Under the pieces are notes generated by a model. The model was not told the origin of the DNA, did no database searches, and was given only the letters and a program-made list of their open reading frames with translations. A DNA stretch of 64,000 bases from Liolophura sinensis (Eukaryota; Mollusca; Polyplacophora; Chitonida; Chitonidae): positions 22,021,788-22,085,787 of the forward strand of contig NC_088302.1 in the NCBI RefSeq assembly GCF_032854445.1, written 5' to 3'. Position numbers and translations under genes: made by a program. Of this stretch, positions 27,001 to 42,000 are shown in pieces (within the stretch, counting starts at the first letter, position 1; the number at the start of each line of letters is the position of its first letter).

Positions 27001-30000
27001 TGATCATGTATTTGACGCTTCAAATGGTTTGTTCTCCACCTTTCACCTGAGTGATTGTCAAATGTTGTTCAAATATACTTTTTATATACTTAAAAAGCAT
27101 TGCACAAGCCCCATGGGGTTTTCTGCAACCTTGCCCGGGAAATTGGACTACATGTATTATTAATTAAATAATTAAACTGAAATGCATGTACATATCTCTC
27201 ATATTAACTTATTATACCTAGGATATATGAGTATATACAGGCCTCATATATACGAACATACAAGCACTAGAAAATACCACACACACGTGTTTACCCCCTT
27301 GAACATAGGCAGCAAGACATTACATAGGCAGTGAAATGATACATTCCTATTTTGAAAGCCAGAAAAGCACATCTGTTTTATGGAGGTTTCCAGGGAGAGA
27401 AAAACAGATTGGAGCCCTATAATTATTTACCACTGGGAGAGTCAGTCCATTTTCCCAGTCAGCTTACATGCAATGTTGCCAGACGAAGCCATGATGGACG
27501 ATGTTCATTTCTCAAATGTTATCCTGATATTCTCTCAGTGGCATTACAGCAATGTAAATCAATCATTGATGCATTCTTCACTTATCATCCGGACAATATG
27601 ATTCTTTGAAGGGTTACAGAAAGGATGGGTACATGCTTGGAATGGAGGCAATTAGGCCACAACCATCGTGTTTTATAACACACATTACAGGACCAAAGAG
27701 CAAATCCCGAATGACCCATTTCAAATAAAATGACACGGAATGCAATTAGTGTTATTGCATTTTATACAATAATTCAATTTTCATCAGCTTAATAAAGTAC
27801 TTGCGATATGAAGGTTGGGCACCGCGGTCTCCAAGGCCAATGCTTTTATGTTATGCATAAAAATTGAAATCCTGCATGTGTGTGTTGCATTTGAATATTT
27901 TAAAGTCCTTTCTGGTTCAAAGATAATCAGCTCCTTGCGCTCACTCAGTTCTCCAAGGCATCGCTCTCGCAAAAGCATGTAAAGACTTCATGCCCCTGGT
28001 GGTCTGAGCTAACACAGAACTCTTTCAGCTACCAACACATGTAGAGTAAAGCAATGTGTACACCTGGGATTCATTTCACAATATTTTTGACTTTGATCAA
28101 TATTTGGTTTCTATCAATATTTGGATTTTGATCAATATTTTGATTTAAAGGAGGAGAAAATGTGGAAAACGTGAAACAGAATATTACTAAGTGTTTTGAT
28201 ATGGAAAATGGAAAACATCTCAGAAATGTGTGGGTTTTTTTTAATGGATCAATTACAGAAAACAACAAAGCATTATATAATGAAACAAGCAAAAAATGAG
28301 CTTTCTCACAATTTAAATACATCAATCAACATGTATAATGACAGAGGCAAATCAGAGACAGAATGGCCATGTATGGGCTACCTTATGAAGCAAATTTTTA
28401 GGGTCATCTCTAAAAGGTTTTCTATTACTGCAGATTTTGTGAAACATGAGGAAAAGCAGACTAAGGCAGTGCACCATGACAAGTTCCATGCAAAGTGGTT
28501 ATTGAGACTTATTTTTTTATTTGATTGGGGTTTTACGCCATACTCAAATATATTTCACATATGGGACGTTGGCCAGCATTATGGTGGGAGGAAACCGAGT
28601 CGTGGGGAAACCTATGACCATTCGCATATTGCTGGCAGACTTTCCCATGAATGACCTGATAGGAAGTCAGCAAGAGATGGACCTGTCCATGTAAGGCCTA
28701 CTAAACTAGTAAGCTACAGATGTAAAAACAAGTTCCATGTTAAGAGTTTGAAGATAACACGAAACTACGTGTATATTTTAAGATATCCTGACAACATCTA
28801 GAGAGGCATAAAATAATTACACCGAAAGTCTACCATACAATGTAAACCATTACATGTAACTGCAATTTTGTCTGAAAAAAAAAAATGAATCATAAAAAAA
28901 TACCAAATCTCTTTTAGATACATTTTCCCACTGTCTTTCTGATGACGGACACTCTGAATTCATTTTTCTTTGTTTTCTTGTCCATTAAATTCCGATCACC
29001 ACATGATGCCTGTATAAACTTGACTTCCCTCCCAAAACTCACCTTTCCCTGATGGATTTCTCACGCTGGCAAAAGTCCCTCCAGGTAAACTCCTCGTGGT
29101 CTCTTCCAAACCAGCAAAACCTTCACGAGTCAGTACCTACAGAGTTAATACACATACTCATGTTTACTGACTTGAAGAAACTAAGGTGTTTATAATTGAG
29201 CTGGTATGATTAAATTTAACAAATGGCTCTAATCTCCAACGTACTCCAAACCAAGTGTGCGATAATTAAATGTCTTCAAACTGAATGAATTCACAACCTG
29301 AAATACAATATTTTCCTTGGCAAATAAAACTTATTAATTTACCCATCATTTTCAAAGATACATATATCTAACACGCAGATTTATTTATCTGAAGCTGGGC
29401 TTTAAGGAAATACCAGGTGGGCATTTTGGACCATATTGACAACATTAGTTCCCACAAGACACAAGTTGTTTCCCCTTTTCATGTTTCACTTGATCTACAG
29501 ACATGTATTCTCTTTCTTTTATAATTGTTACCTTTATACATCTGTACTACCTGTTTCTGTTAATTAACTTTACATACAATTTTGCTACTGAGCCAATGAT
29601 AGCACTCTGTTGGATTGTGACATATATATATATAAACATAAATAAGATGCCTGTGAAATCATCAGACTTGACTCAGTTTATGGAATTTTTCATCAACTGC
29701 CATAGTGCTGAATTAAACTGGCGAAAAATCATGTAAAAACTTCTGTCATTTACAGTAAAACACAAAGAACTTCATAAACTCACTGTTCACCCTTCTGTCA
29801 TATATGTACTACAGTTTTTAGAGCCAGGTAATTGGTGAAAAAAATCCATGAAATAATAGATCATTTACTGTACTTACATGTAGATATTTTTTAAAAAAAG
29901 AGGTTTTGTACATATTTCATAGATATTCTCTGTATTTTATCGTTTTACATGTGGCTATCATTTTATTAAAAAAAACATAATTACATTTTCCAAATACACT

Positions 30001-33000
30001 TTTGAATGGTTACACAGATATACATGTACATGTAAAAGATTAATGGTTCTCAACTTCTGGGTGAAATTAAATTTAATTTCCTTTAACACATGTGTAAAAT
30101 AATTTACTTGTTGAATTATTTTGCAGCAGATGTATCACATTAGTCCATCTAGATGGGCTCAGTGTGCTATTTTAAAAATCTGACATTCATCTGACAAAAT
30201 CTGACATTAATCTGACAAAGCCTGACAAATCTGAGTTCATCGCTACCTCTCAAAAAAATCGCCGCATACTTGCACACTCCAACTTGATGGGGACGATTTC
30301 AATGAACTCTTCTCTGACAGCACCCAAACTTACATGCACTAAAAATACATGCTCTTTTTATGCCCTTTTGGTTTGAATTACGCAGACTGAAGCTGTTCTT
30401 GCAAACGGCAATGGAAATATAATAGTTCTCTCGAGGATTTCCATGTCAAAACTCAGTTGCATTTCAAACACAGAAGTAGGTCCTGTGATACTTCAAAAGG
30501 GGTGTCAACGGCGACACACTTGGTACCGCCGAAGCTCCAGCAGTCAGTGTGACCACAAGGCAGCAAGTGAATTAGTTCCATTGGTGTGGATAGTAAATTA
30601 AGAGGATAGCATTAGAGATTCCACCGGAAAATTACATATAAATGCACTGTAGAAGTTAGTCGAACTGCCATAAGTTGGGAGATGTTTTTGTGAGGTGGCG
30701 ATGAATGTCAGAATTTTAAAAATAGCACACTGAGTCCATCTAGATGGACTAGTATCACGTGTTCTGTGTGACATGACTTTGTTAAAAAACTAGTCACTGT
30801 GATCTAATAGCCCCATAATTCATTAACATTTATTTATTTATTCAATTAGATTACAGCGGCCAGCATTATGGTGGGAGAAAACCGGGCAGAGCCCAGGGGA
30901 AACCCATGACCAGCGGCTAGCATAAGCTGGACTTGAACTCACAGCGACCACATTGGTGAGAGGCTCCTGGGTCATTATGCTGCGCCAACATATCGGAGGC
31001 TCTAATTTATTAATAATTTTCATTCCCAAATCAATCAACGTCTGGGAACATTATGAATTCCCTTTGTGCAAGAAAATTTGGAAAACTAGATCACATGAAA
31101 GCAATAATATTGATTTATTTCTTTGTTTCGTCATTAACTTCATGAATTTACAAGTAACCTATCCCTACATCATCTACCAGCAGTTATTTCTCAGCACATA
31201 ACTAGTAAAAGCTCTCTGCCGATTTAATCAATCAATGTAGTGCGATTTTTTGCTTTGAGTTGTTTGGGATATGTTAGGAACAAAACTTGCAAAAACATTT
31301 TCAAAGACGAAACAAGTTGAAAGCTGGCAGATGTCGACTGATTAAATCTTGATTGCAAGCTCAAGTCAAGCTCTTGCTTGACACAGAGGCTTTACATCAG
31401 GAAGTGTTCGGGAAGGGGCAGCTTTTAATCTGGTCTTCTTTATCCTAAAACCTGATGGCCACTGTGTAAGTGAAACATTCTTGAGTTAGTTGAACTCTGT
31501 TCCAATCGAATAAATATCTCAAGTTTCACGTTCCCGGATCATAAAATGATCTTAGACTTAAGCCGAAGTTTTAATCATTAAATTTGGTGTGTTCCTTTCT
31601 GCTATTTTAGGAGAAATTTGTTGTACAATATCTTACCCAAATTTTACGCTGTCAAGCTATATTTTGACCTTGTTAAATCAGAAGTAACAATTTCAAAGTG
31701 TACACATGTATGCTCAGGGTTTAGTGTCGCATGTAACAATTTTTCATTCATATGACGATGAAGAGTCATTAGGTGTGTTTAAATATATTGTCATCTTGAG
31801 CCAGGGCAAATCCATGCCGCTAAAGTGCTGCCCCTACTAAAGTATCATGTCAAAGACACCAGACATGACACCCCAGCCAGTCACATTATACTGACACCGT
31901 TCAAACTAGTCCTGTTTCCTTGTTCTAACCTCTCAGTACTAAGTACCATTCGTGGCAGCAGCAAGTAACATTTTTAAAGTTTTTGGTATCGCCAAACCCG
32001 GGTTTGATCCAAGGGTCTCCAGACTTGGATGCGGACGCTCTTACCATTAGGTACCCAAAGCAGTCTCAATTTTGAAGTGAGTTTTGACTTAAGTCTAAGA
32101 TCGCTTTGTGATCCCTGGGACAGAACCTTCGGACCCATCATGGCAAAATGAATAACAGGCAATGCAATTAGGCTTGGTGTTCATGATTACATACACACGA
32201 CTGACCTATTTCAAACTCTGGACTGACCTATTTCAAACTCTGGACTGACCTATTTCAAACTCTGGACTGACCTATTTCAAACCCTGGACTGACCTGTTTC
32301 AAACTTATGACACATGAACATCACAAAAAAGGTATACAGGTATAACTCCTGTAAACTTAGGCATATTTGTAACTAGGCTTTAATAGGCTTCAGTTTCGCT
32401 CCAGTGCTAGAGACGAAAAGTAAACAAGTTCTGTAGCTCTATGCATGGTGGTTCTATAGATACAGTGATAACACCAAGAAATTTATGGACAAACAAAAGG
32501 ACAGACAAACACTTGACCCAATACCAAAATTTTATTTATTTATTTGATTGGTGTTTTACGCCGTACTCAAGAATATTTCACTTCTACGACGGCGGCCAGC
32601 ATTATGGTGGGAACAAACCGGGCAGAGCCCTGGGGAAACCCCGGCCATCCTCAGGTTTCTGACAGACCTTCCCACTTACAGCCGGAGGGGAAGCCAGCAT
32701 GAGCTGGACTTGAAGTCACAATGACCGCATTGGTGAGAGACTCCTGGGTCATTACGCATCACTAGCGCGCTAACCAAATGAGCCATGGAGGCCCCCCAAT
32801 ACCAAAACATGACCCATAACATTAACCCATGCAGTATGTGGCCATCCTGTGCCAATGCGTGCTTACCTGTTCTACCAATTTGCAAGACAATGGGGTAAAA
32901 GCTCCGCTGAACACATACGACATATCAACTGGGCTCTTCAGATTTATGTCCTCCATCCGTGGTATCTGTAAATATACTGGTAATATAAACTTTGCATTTA

Positions 33001-36000
33001 TAAACATACCAACTTTGTATCTATAAACAAAAAAAGTTGGTACATGTATCTGTCAGTCTAGTTTGAAGCCATAATAATCCATGATATAAACTCAATAATT
33101 TGGTATCTACAAATATAATAAACATAGTCTTAAGCCACTGTCATTTATTGTATAATCATAATAATGCTGTATCTACAAACATAATGAATTGGTACATGTA
33201 TCTATACCTAACAATACCCTACACCATGCTGACAGTTGTGTCATCGGTTGGTTACAGAGCAATCACAGTTGGTTACCGTGCAATCGACACTTCAAATATA
33301 GTCCGATTTTGATAGAATTTTGCGTGCAGATTAATTTTGTGGCCCCTCAACTTTATTTTGTAGCCCTTCAAATTAATTTTATGGCCCCTTAACTTTATTT
33401 TGTAGCCCTTCAAATTACTTTTGTTGCCCCTCAAATTTATTTTGTAGCCCCTCAGATTCATAGTAACCCTTCAGATTAATGTTTGCCCCCTCAGATTATT
33501 TAATAGCCCTTCAGATAAATTTTGTGGCCTGCTGTTTGCATAACACACATGAGATCATACACACTGTATTTATCTGTGGCATAGGGTATAACTTAGTGTC
33601 CTCAATACATCACTATTCTCAAGAACAGACAAAAACAATAAATACTTGTGCTTGTTGCCAAAAAATTGGGTGACCATGACAAATTGGTTTGTACATTCAA
33701 ACACAGTACATTCACTTATTATTAAATATATCTAATATACAATACAATAATATAATATACAATTAATGTATTTACTACCCATACTATAAATTTGTGAGGC
33801 TTATTTGCCAACGGCAGCCTCGGCAGCAACTCACCAAGTTTAATTTCTTGCTGACAGCCTGGAAGACACTGCGTTTGCCCATAGAAGAGGCCATCTTCCC
33901 TAAGGGCATTCCCCCAGAGGGTCCCACTTCCTGCTCACAGAGCAAACCCAGCTTCTTCAAGTTGAAAAAATTTAACAGGTGCTCAAAACCATGGCTCTGA
34001 AAACAAGAGAGAAATTTAAATATTTGTGTAATCAAATTATGTGCTATAAAATTCATTTGGTTACATTTATATTTATTTATTAATTTATTTGATTGAAGTT
34101 TTACGCCATGATGAAGAATATTTCACTTATATGATGACGGCCATCATTATGGCCGGAGGAAACCGAGCAGAGCCAGGGAAAACCCACGACCATCTGCAGG
34201 TTGCTGATAGATCTTTCCATGTACGACTGGTGAGGAAGTCAGCATGAGCTGGACTTGAACTCACAGCTATCTCATTGGTGAGAGGCTCTTGGGTCCTTGG
34301 CATGCTAACCCCCTTGGACATGGACGCCCCCGATTACATTTATAAAGAACATACATGTAAATATAAAAATAAGTATAACTAAGCCATTTGTGTAATCATT
34401 ATAACAAGGCGTGTCAGAGTCTCTTTCAAGTTAGAAGGCAGAGTTGAAGACTAGAAAGCTGTTTTTTTCCCTCTCCACCTATCTCCCTCTGCCCAGACAT
34501 CCAATCACCACCCCCACCCCTAACCAGCGACCCCACCCACCCCCACCCATCAAAAATAAAATGCCATTTCAAAGCACAAGCTGGCCTGGCCTATTCAATT
34601 TTTGCTTGGCTGGCTGGAAATCCATTTACTTATGTGACTGGAGTTTAAACTGTACACAACAATATTTCACTGATACAAGGAAAGCCAGCATTATGGTGTA
34701 GCTGGAAAATTAAGACCTGGGCCTGTACTTATAAGGCAACTTATTACTTAAGTCATAAATTGCAAGATCTTAAAAAGCCAAATTGAGAGCAGGAAGCCAC
34801 CCAAATTGTGGTTAGTACATTGTTCTGCATTAAAGAACAAGTGCACAAATTTTAAATTTTCTAGAGCAAAGCATTTTATTTGTAGCTGTGTTGGAATTTT
34901 TGACTTGAGTCTTAAATACTGGCCCAGATTAATTTTGTTTGTAACATTTCTTACTCTTTTTCTATCAGTCAAAACAGACTAAATGAAAAATACAAGACAA
35001 TCAGGCTCTTACAGCATGTTCCAATAACAGACTAAGGTACGCCACTCTCCTCCTCCCCCAATGTGGGGGTGTTTGGTTGATGGAACAGCCAATGTCAATG
35101 GTTAATCAAATGTGGTTTAGTGATATGTACAAATACATGTATATTAACAGCATTCATAATGTTACCATAGGCCAACAGATACAGCCCAAGCTACATGTAT
35201 ACCTGCTTTCAACAGTTACACATATGCCTACTTAATACAATACAAGATCTTTCGCACAGAACTACAAACAGCAGTGCCAGTTATGTACAGGCTTGTTTAT
35301 CTGCATTTATTTAAACTGCATATTCACAATCAGACATTCTGGTAGTTACCTACAAATGACCAGATGAAATGTTGAGACAGCTGCTGTGGGCTATCCCCAA
35401 GACAATACCCCACACCATGCTGACAGTTGTGTGATCTTACATGAAGGAACTGAGCTCTCAGTACAAATGACCAGAGGTATTGATGAGATAGCTGCTGTGG
35501 GCTATCCCTAAAAGAATACTGCATACGGTGCTGACAGTTGTGTGATCTTAAATGAAGGAACTGGGCTCTCAGTACAAATAACCAGATGTATTGCTGAGAC
35601 AGCTGCTGTGGGCTATCCCCAAAACAACACCCAACATCATGCTGACAGTTGTGTGTCTTACATGAAGGAACGGTCTGCCAGCAACCTGCGGATGGCCCTG
35701 GGTTTTACCCGCTTTCTTCCAACTATAATGCTGGTTGCCGCCGTCGTGTAAAATATTCTTGAGTACGGCATAAAACACCAATCAAATAAATAAATAAATA
35801 CATGTAGGAGCTGGGCTCTCAGTACAAATGACCAGATGTATTGCTGAGACAGCTGCAGTGGGCTAACCCCAAAACAACACCCCACACCATGCTGACAGTT
35901 GTGTGACCTTACATGAAGGAACTGGGCTCTCAGTGACTTGTAGTCTTTGGGCAGAAGTCCACCCTGGGTTTGAGACAGCAAACAGAGCAGTCGCAGTATG

Positions 36001-39000
36001 GAAAGAGCATTCATCTGAAATGACAGAAAACATGTGCTGTAATTCTTCAACATTTTTCACATGTTTGCAGGGTGTTTATTCAATCATAATCTGGAGGCAT
36101 TATTCCATGTTGATTATTCCATGTTGATAAAATCATACTTTTTGCGAAGCCCTGGAACTGGCCAATCCAACCAACGTAGATTTGTCTCCAAAATCGAATC
36201 AAAAATGTGCATAAATTGCACTGAAACTTCCTACTTCACATGCGGAAAGGTTGAGGAATTAAGGTACAGCAAACAGAGTTGTCAAGATAAGTACCCAAAG
36301 CAATCATCCAAAATGGAGGTGTACATGTACAGTAAACATGAGCCAGTGCATTCATCCGAATTGGAATTTGGAATTAATAATAACGGCACAAAAAATATTA
36401 TTATTAACTTACTGCACAGAAACCAACAACCAATCAGAATCAAGGAAATTCTTAAATATGCAAACTTTTGCATACACTGATCTGGCTCATTTCTGAACTT
36501 AAGCCGAGGTTACAATATTAACCTGCACATAAAATCTTATTAACATTGGACAATAATTGGGGCAGTTAGAAAACTAATGACCCAGGATTATGGGATTCAA
36601 TAAATATACAAATCTTATGTTTATGATTGCAATGGTTTTTGAACTTGATGTGAATTACGTTCCACAAATAAATGAACTTAGCTAAACACTAAAGTTTATC
36701 AAAATCGGACGATATCTGGTGCATTTATTGCACAAAAATGAAAGACACATGGACGGATGGATGGACAGAACCAAGTTGTTGTCCCCTGCTTTCGATGAAA
36801 TGTGAGATAAAAAGAGATGTTAACCTCACTGTTGAGACAGTTACATCCATAAAACATATTTCCTCATTCAATTTTAATCCTTCAATAGGTTAAGGCAATA
36901 ACCTCATTGTTGAGACAGGTACATTCATAAAACATATTTCCTCATTCAATCTTAATCCTTCAATAGGTTAAGGCAATATCACTCAGTGAGGGATGTTTCT
37001 GACACATGAGGAATACTGTATGCATGGTATATGTCTATATGAACATGTCTGATTTCATAAGTGTGCTCTTTTCCGAACAAAACAAAACAAAACAAACAGA
37101 CCATTTAAAACATTGGTAGGATAACTACATCTGATCTACCAACTCGATGGTGTGACATACCTGTCTATTTATGCATTCCTCAATGTAGTTGATATTTTCC
37201 CTTATATCAGATCCCTCCAGCAAGCCTGTAAGTAAACCTTCTTTATATACCTTTTTCCATTAAAGAAAAAACAAAACATGCTGGAGTCTACATGTGGCCT
37301 ACATAAGTTTGACATTACATCAGCAGATTTGCCTGATAGGCCTACCTATCGATGAATGGTTGTGTTTTTCTATGGCATGCACATGTAAGCAGGCTCTGCC
37401 ATGTTTCCTGTACCCATGATCACGATAAAGCTGACTATAGTCCCTTACATGAAATATGTACAATTTAATTTATTTATTTAATGCCAAGTGGAGTGCCAAG
37501 TTTTAGGATCACCCAAACTGACCTGTTTTAAATACCTGTCCACCAATCAACAGCAGACAACACAGCTTAGGCCCAAAATACATTATGTGAGAAATGTCCC
37601 CACTGTAGTTTTACACAATACTCAAATATGTGTCACTTTACCATTGCAGTCAGTTTTAAGGGTGGAGAAAACAGAATTGCCAGATATTTCAGTTATTTAA
37701 TGCAATTACCCAAGTTCACCACTTCACATGAAAAATTATGTTAATGCTATTTGTTGTTTAAAAATAGACTTAGCCGTGCCTTGACAGTTTAATAAATGAA
37801 CAGTGAGCCAGAGTGAACAATAATGTATAAGAATTAAATCAATTTAAAAGTTTATAGTGAAATGAATTTAACAAGAAAAACATAGAGAAGATCATATTCT
37901 AAAGGGCTCTGATCCACCTACATGTATATGCACAGGTACTGCAGCAAGAAATCTTTCTACACACATTGTAATTCACATCAATTTTCAATGTAAGAAGCAA
38001 ACTAAACAATAACAACAAACTCTTTTGCATTTGTACCATCTGCTGTCACAGGGATCTGAGAGATATATTAACAATATGTCTTACAATGTTCTGTCCTCAG
38101 ATAGTCCTCAAAATCTCCTTTGGTCTTCTTGTTCATGATTATTTCACAAGCTCCTATGTCTGTAAGACAACAAAAATGTAAATTATTTTGTGTACATGAG
38201 TAAAGCAATATGCATTCCATAAGAGGTCTTTGTGTCTTTGTCTGTACAAGTTAAAAGCATTTGCTGGTACTGTCAGACACATTTATAAATGTCTGTTTAT
38301 TTGTGTTAAACATTTGCACCTGCTAAATGTATTTATAAATGAGAAACAATATGCTATGCTTAATAATGTTTCTGCAATCTAATAATAAAAAACTTGATGC
38401 ATCAGTCAAGACTATTTGATTTACTGGGTTGTATTAGTGGTCACGGTACTTGTGAGGGGAAGAAGCCAAGCAGCACTGGGTGAAACTACCATACTTTGTC
38501 AGGTAACTGACAATATCTCTCACAGCTAGAGCTGGATTTGAACCCATGACTTTAGAAATCAAGCACTTGGGGACATTGAAGGAAATACATTGACAAATAT
38601 TTCTCAAATTCATTAGTAAACACCACTGAAAGTCATATGGCATACAGGTAAGTAGTATGGAAAAACAGATAATACTATCAGAAGATTACTTTGTGAAAAT
38701 ATAAAACATGTTTTATTGTATATGCTAGTACGTATGATTTTTTTGACAAGCTGGGACTTAAAACTACAGCCAAACAATGTCAAGTTCTGACACAAATGTT
38801 ACGTACCTGACAAGCCATCACTTTTAAGAAATCTTTAGAAAAAGATCCTAAATATTTAATATAAATTAAAAGCTACTTACGATAAACCAAATGTTTATGT
38901 TTCTGTTTAAGCCCCTTCAACTCATTTGCTACATAGGTTTTCATGTCTCCCACAGACTTTAGATCATGACGTTTCTGAATGGAGAATAAAAAAAACAAAA

Positions 39001-42000
39001 CATTTACTGATCGATGTTTCTAAATGGACAAAATACCACCATTTACTGTTTCACTACGTGTAGTATGAAGAGAGCAATTAATAGTCCTACCACCACTGAG
39101 GTACCCAAATTGTATACAGAGAAGGCGTGCGGGACATATAAGCACACCTGCAACAGTTGATCGATTGATTTTCATTGACATGAGTACTGGTATTTTATTT
39201 ATGTGCGCGAAGATGAAGAAACTGCCAGTCTTCGGCAAGTAAATGACTAACTATACAACTGCAGAGGTACATGTTCTTGTACACTAATCCTGAGAACAGC
39301 GGACACCAAAGGTATCTGAAATTTTCTCATTCAACACTGGCTGTCAGCTAGATCATAAACAATGTTATGATTTTAATCTATAAGTTTTAATTAAAAAAAA
39401 CCAGTCTGGCAAGGATTTAATACAAAAATCTAATTGAACTCTCCTAAATTTTCTTAAACCTGCCTAAAGTTCTTACAGAATGGACTATTTAGTATTTCAG
39501 GCAGTTGTGTCTAAATACACATTAATAAGTGAGAATTAGAGAAGGTATACATGTATCTCCTTGTGTTATGGAAAGTTGCAATAAAAGCATGAAAAGATTT
39601 CATGATCCAATTTAGACAGAAGACTCCCACTATGGGAGTATCGGGGCAAACAAAAACTTACGTCATATCCAGTTTGGACTTCTTTAGCTTTCGAACTCAG
39701 GAAACCAAAGACATTTGAGAAATGCCTATCTCTGACTTCATTGTAAAGCTGTAACACAGATAAAAAAATCCGTAACACAGTAGCACAGTAGAATGACCTT
39801 TGAGCCTCTCAGCCATGTGATTGCTGCGAGTTGAAGCTCATGCTGGTTTCCTACCCTGGTCAAATGTGCCAAGGTCTCCAAACAACCATCTGATGGTCGT
39901 GGATATTGGTTTACCCTCCCACCATGATGCTGGGCACCACTGTATAAGTGAAATAATATTGTTGAGTACGGCACAAAAGTCTAATCATTAAAAACAAAAA
40001 TAAACAAACAAATCCATGAAATGGTTATTAAACTTCAACCATTATTATTTACTTATTTATTTGGTGTTTTACACCGTACTCAAGAATATTTCACTTATAC
40101 GACGGCGGCCAGCATTATGGTGGGTGGAAACTGGGCAGAGCCCAGGGGAAACCCACGACCATCCGCAGGTTGCTGACCGACCTTCCCACTTACGGCCGAA
40201 GAGGAAGCCAGCAAGAGGTGGACTTGAACTCACAGCGACTGCATTGGTGAGAGACTCCTGGGTCATTATGCTGCGCTAGCGTGCTAACCAACTGAGCCAC
40301 TGAGGCCCTTAAACTTCAACAAGCTATAAATCAAAAACCTGTTTAAGGTAAATCAAATATATTCTACTACTGGTCCCCCTTCTAACAAGACAAATACTAG
40401 CTTTACTGAGTCTATAATATATACCTCATCATGGCTTGTCAACAGAAGTTTCACAGGCTGGTCTTTTCCTGTCACAGCTCGGTCAAACTCAATAAATCCT
40501 GCAGTAAACAAATAACTTATTTATTTATTTGATTGGTGTTACAAATACAATTATGATGCAATCCTCACAGATCTACCTTTCTGGCCGTACATAGGAAGGT
40601 CTTCTAGCAACCTGCCCGGTTTCCTCCCACCATAATGCTGGCCGCCGTCGTATAAGTGAAATATTCTTGAGTACGGCATAAAACACCAACCAAATAAATA
40701 AATCAAATCACACATCTAAAGTTGTAGTCACATTGTGGTACACTGTTTGACATTTTTTCACATGACAAAATCTGAAAGCTCTGTAAACATACCACTGTGT
40801 ATGCCAAATGTTTCATCTAGAAGTCCCTCATAAGTCAGTTGAGAGCACAGAGGCGTCACAAAATCCACATCTGTCAAGAACAATATATTTAATAAGTAAA
40901 GATGTAGGAAGGCTTCATCGACATGACTGATACACTGTAAAAAGGACACAGAAACAGTGCCGATTGTCTCACGTGAAAGATAAGGTTATACCCAGACTAT
41001 AACACTATAGTCTAAGCATTTATTCAAACGTGATTCAAAAAGCTGCAGAGTTTAACCCTGGAATTCCTATTTCCACAGTCAGCCAATCAGTGTCAATTCT
41101 TTATCCCTGGCATATAACCAAATTATTTTTGTAAATGCTGGCAAGCAACAGTAAATTCTACTGGTCTCAATGAAAGCTAATCAATGTCAAATTTTTACGC
41201 TTAACCCGACACAGAGGTATACTATGTTAAGCACATGTACTAAGATTGTCAATTCAAACTTTTTTATGTTGACACCAAATGTGCACATACGACAGTCATT
41301 CAAAAGAAAAATTTTAATCCTAAACAGACTCCTGAGGCACATGTACCAAGATAAACGATTTCCTGCTTTAATGCCTGAAATTAGTCCTGAGGCACGATCT
41401 GTACCAAGATTGTTGATTTCAAACTTTTACGCCAGAACTGACTCCTGAGGCACATGAACCAAGATTGCTGATTTCAAACTTTTAGGCCTGAACTGACTCC
41501 TGAGGCACATGTACCAGGATTGGTAAATTCAAAGTTGTAAGTGTTAAAGCCTGACTTTACTCAGAAATACAGAAATTTTACACTTCAAAGTTTTTGGCAA
41601 GCCAGAACATAACCGAGGTTTCATGTTTTATGGAATGGATAATATTATAACTACAATGCTGTAGTGGTGGTGAGCTCTGAACCCCAAAACCTGCTCTAAT
41701 GACTATCAACAAGGCAGACAAATGCTGTGGCCTTTACCTCTGTCAATCAGCACCATGGAATCAATCTCATTGCGGGGGAGGGATGGCTCCGTCATACTAG
41801 ACAGCATTGTCTTTACCAGTTCATTTACCATCTGAAATACATGTATAAATACACATTCGGACAATACAAAAGTTTAAGTAAACTTTAAAAAATTAACAAC
41901 TCATCATTTTACTCGACATCATTACTCTAATTACATCTGCACAATTGTACATATATACATGTAGGTACATGTGGTCAACTTTTGTAAGTAAAATATTCCG

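Noticed and set aside
28196-28654. 152-codon plus-strand frame
   Set aside because: Its second half is a translated SINE A ([14 protein letters not shown] type, seen in many copies). The first half lies antisense in a VPS33B intron and has no recognisable domain.
35658-36053. 131-codon minus-strand frame taken as one exon
   Set aside because: Only 35913-36014 is VPS33B exon 14. The rest reads through the donor into the tandem array and an antisense SINE.
36061-36480. 139-codon plus-strand frame, with a similar 100-codon frame at 45576-45878
   Set aside because: The shared KMCINCTE segment comes from the MITE-like repeat D, not from a gene family.
41210-41545. CRISPR-like regular spacing
   Set aside because: Whole units are similar rather than constant repeats with unique spacers, and the genome is eukaryotic. 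It is an ordinary tandem repeat.
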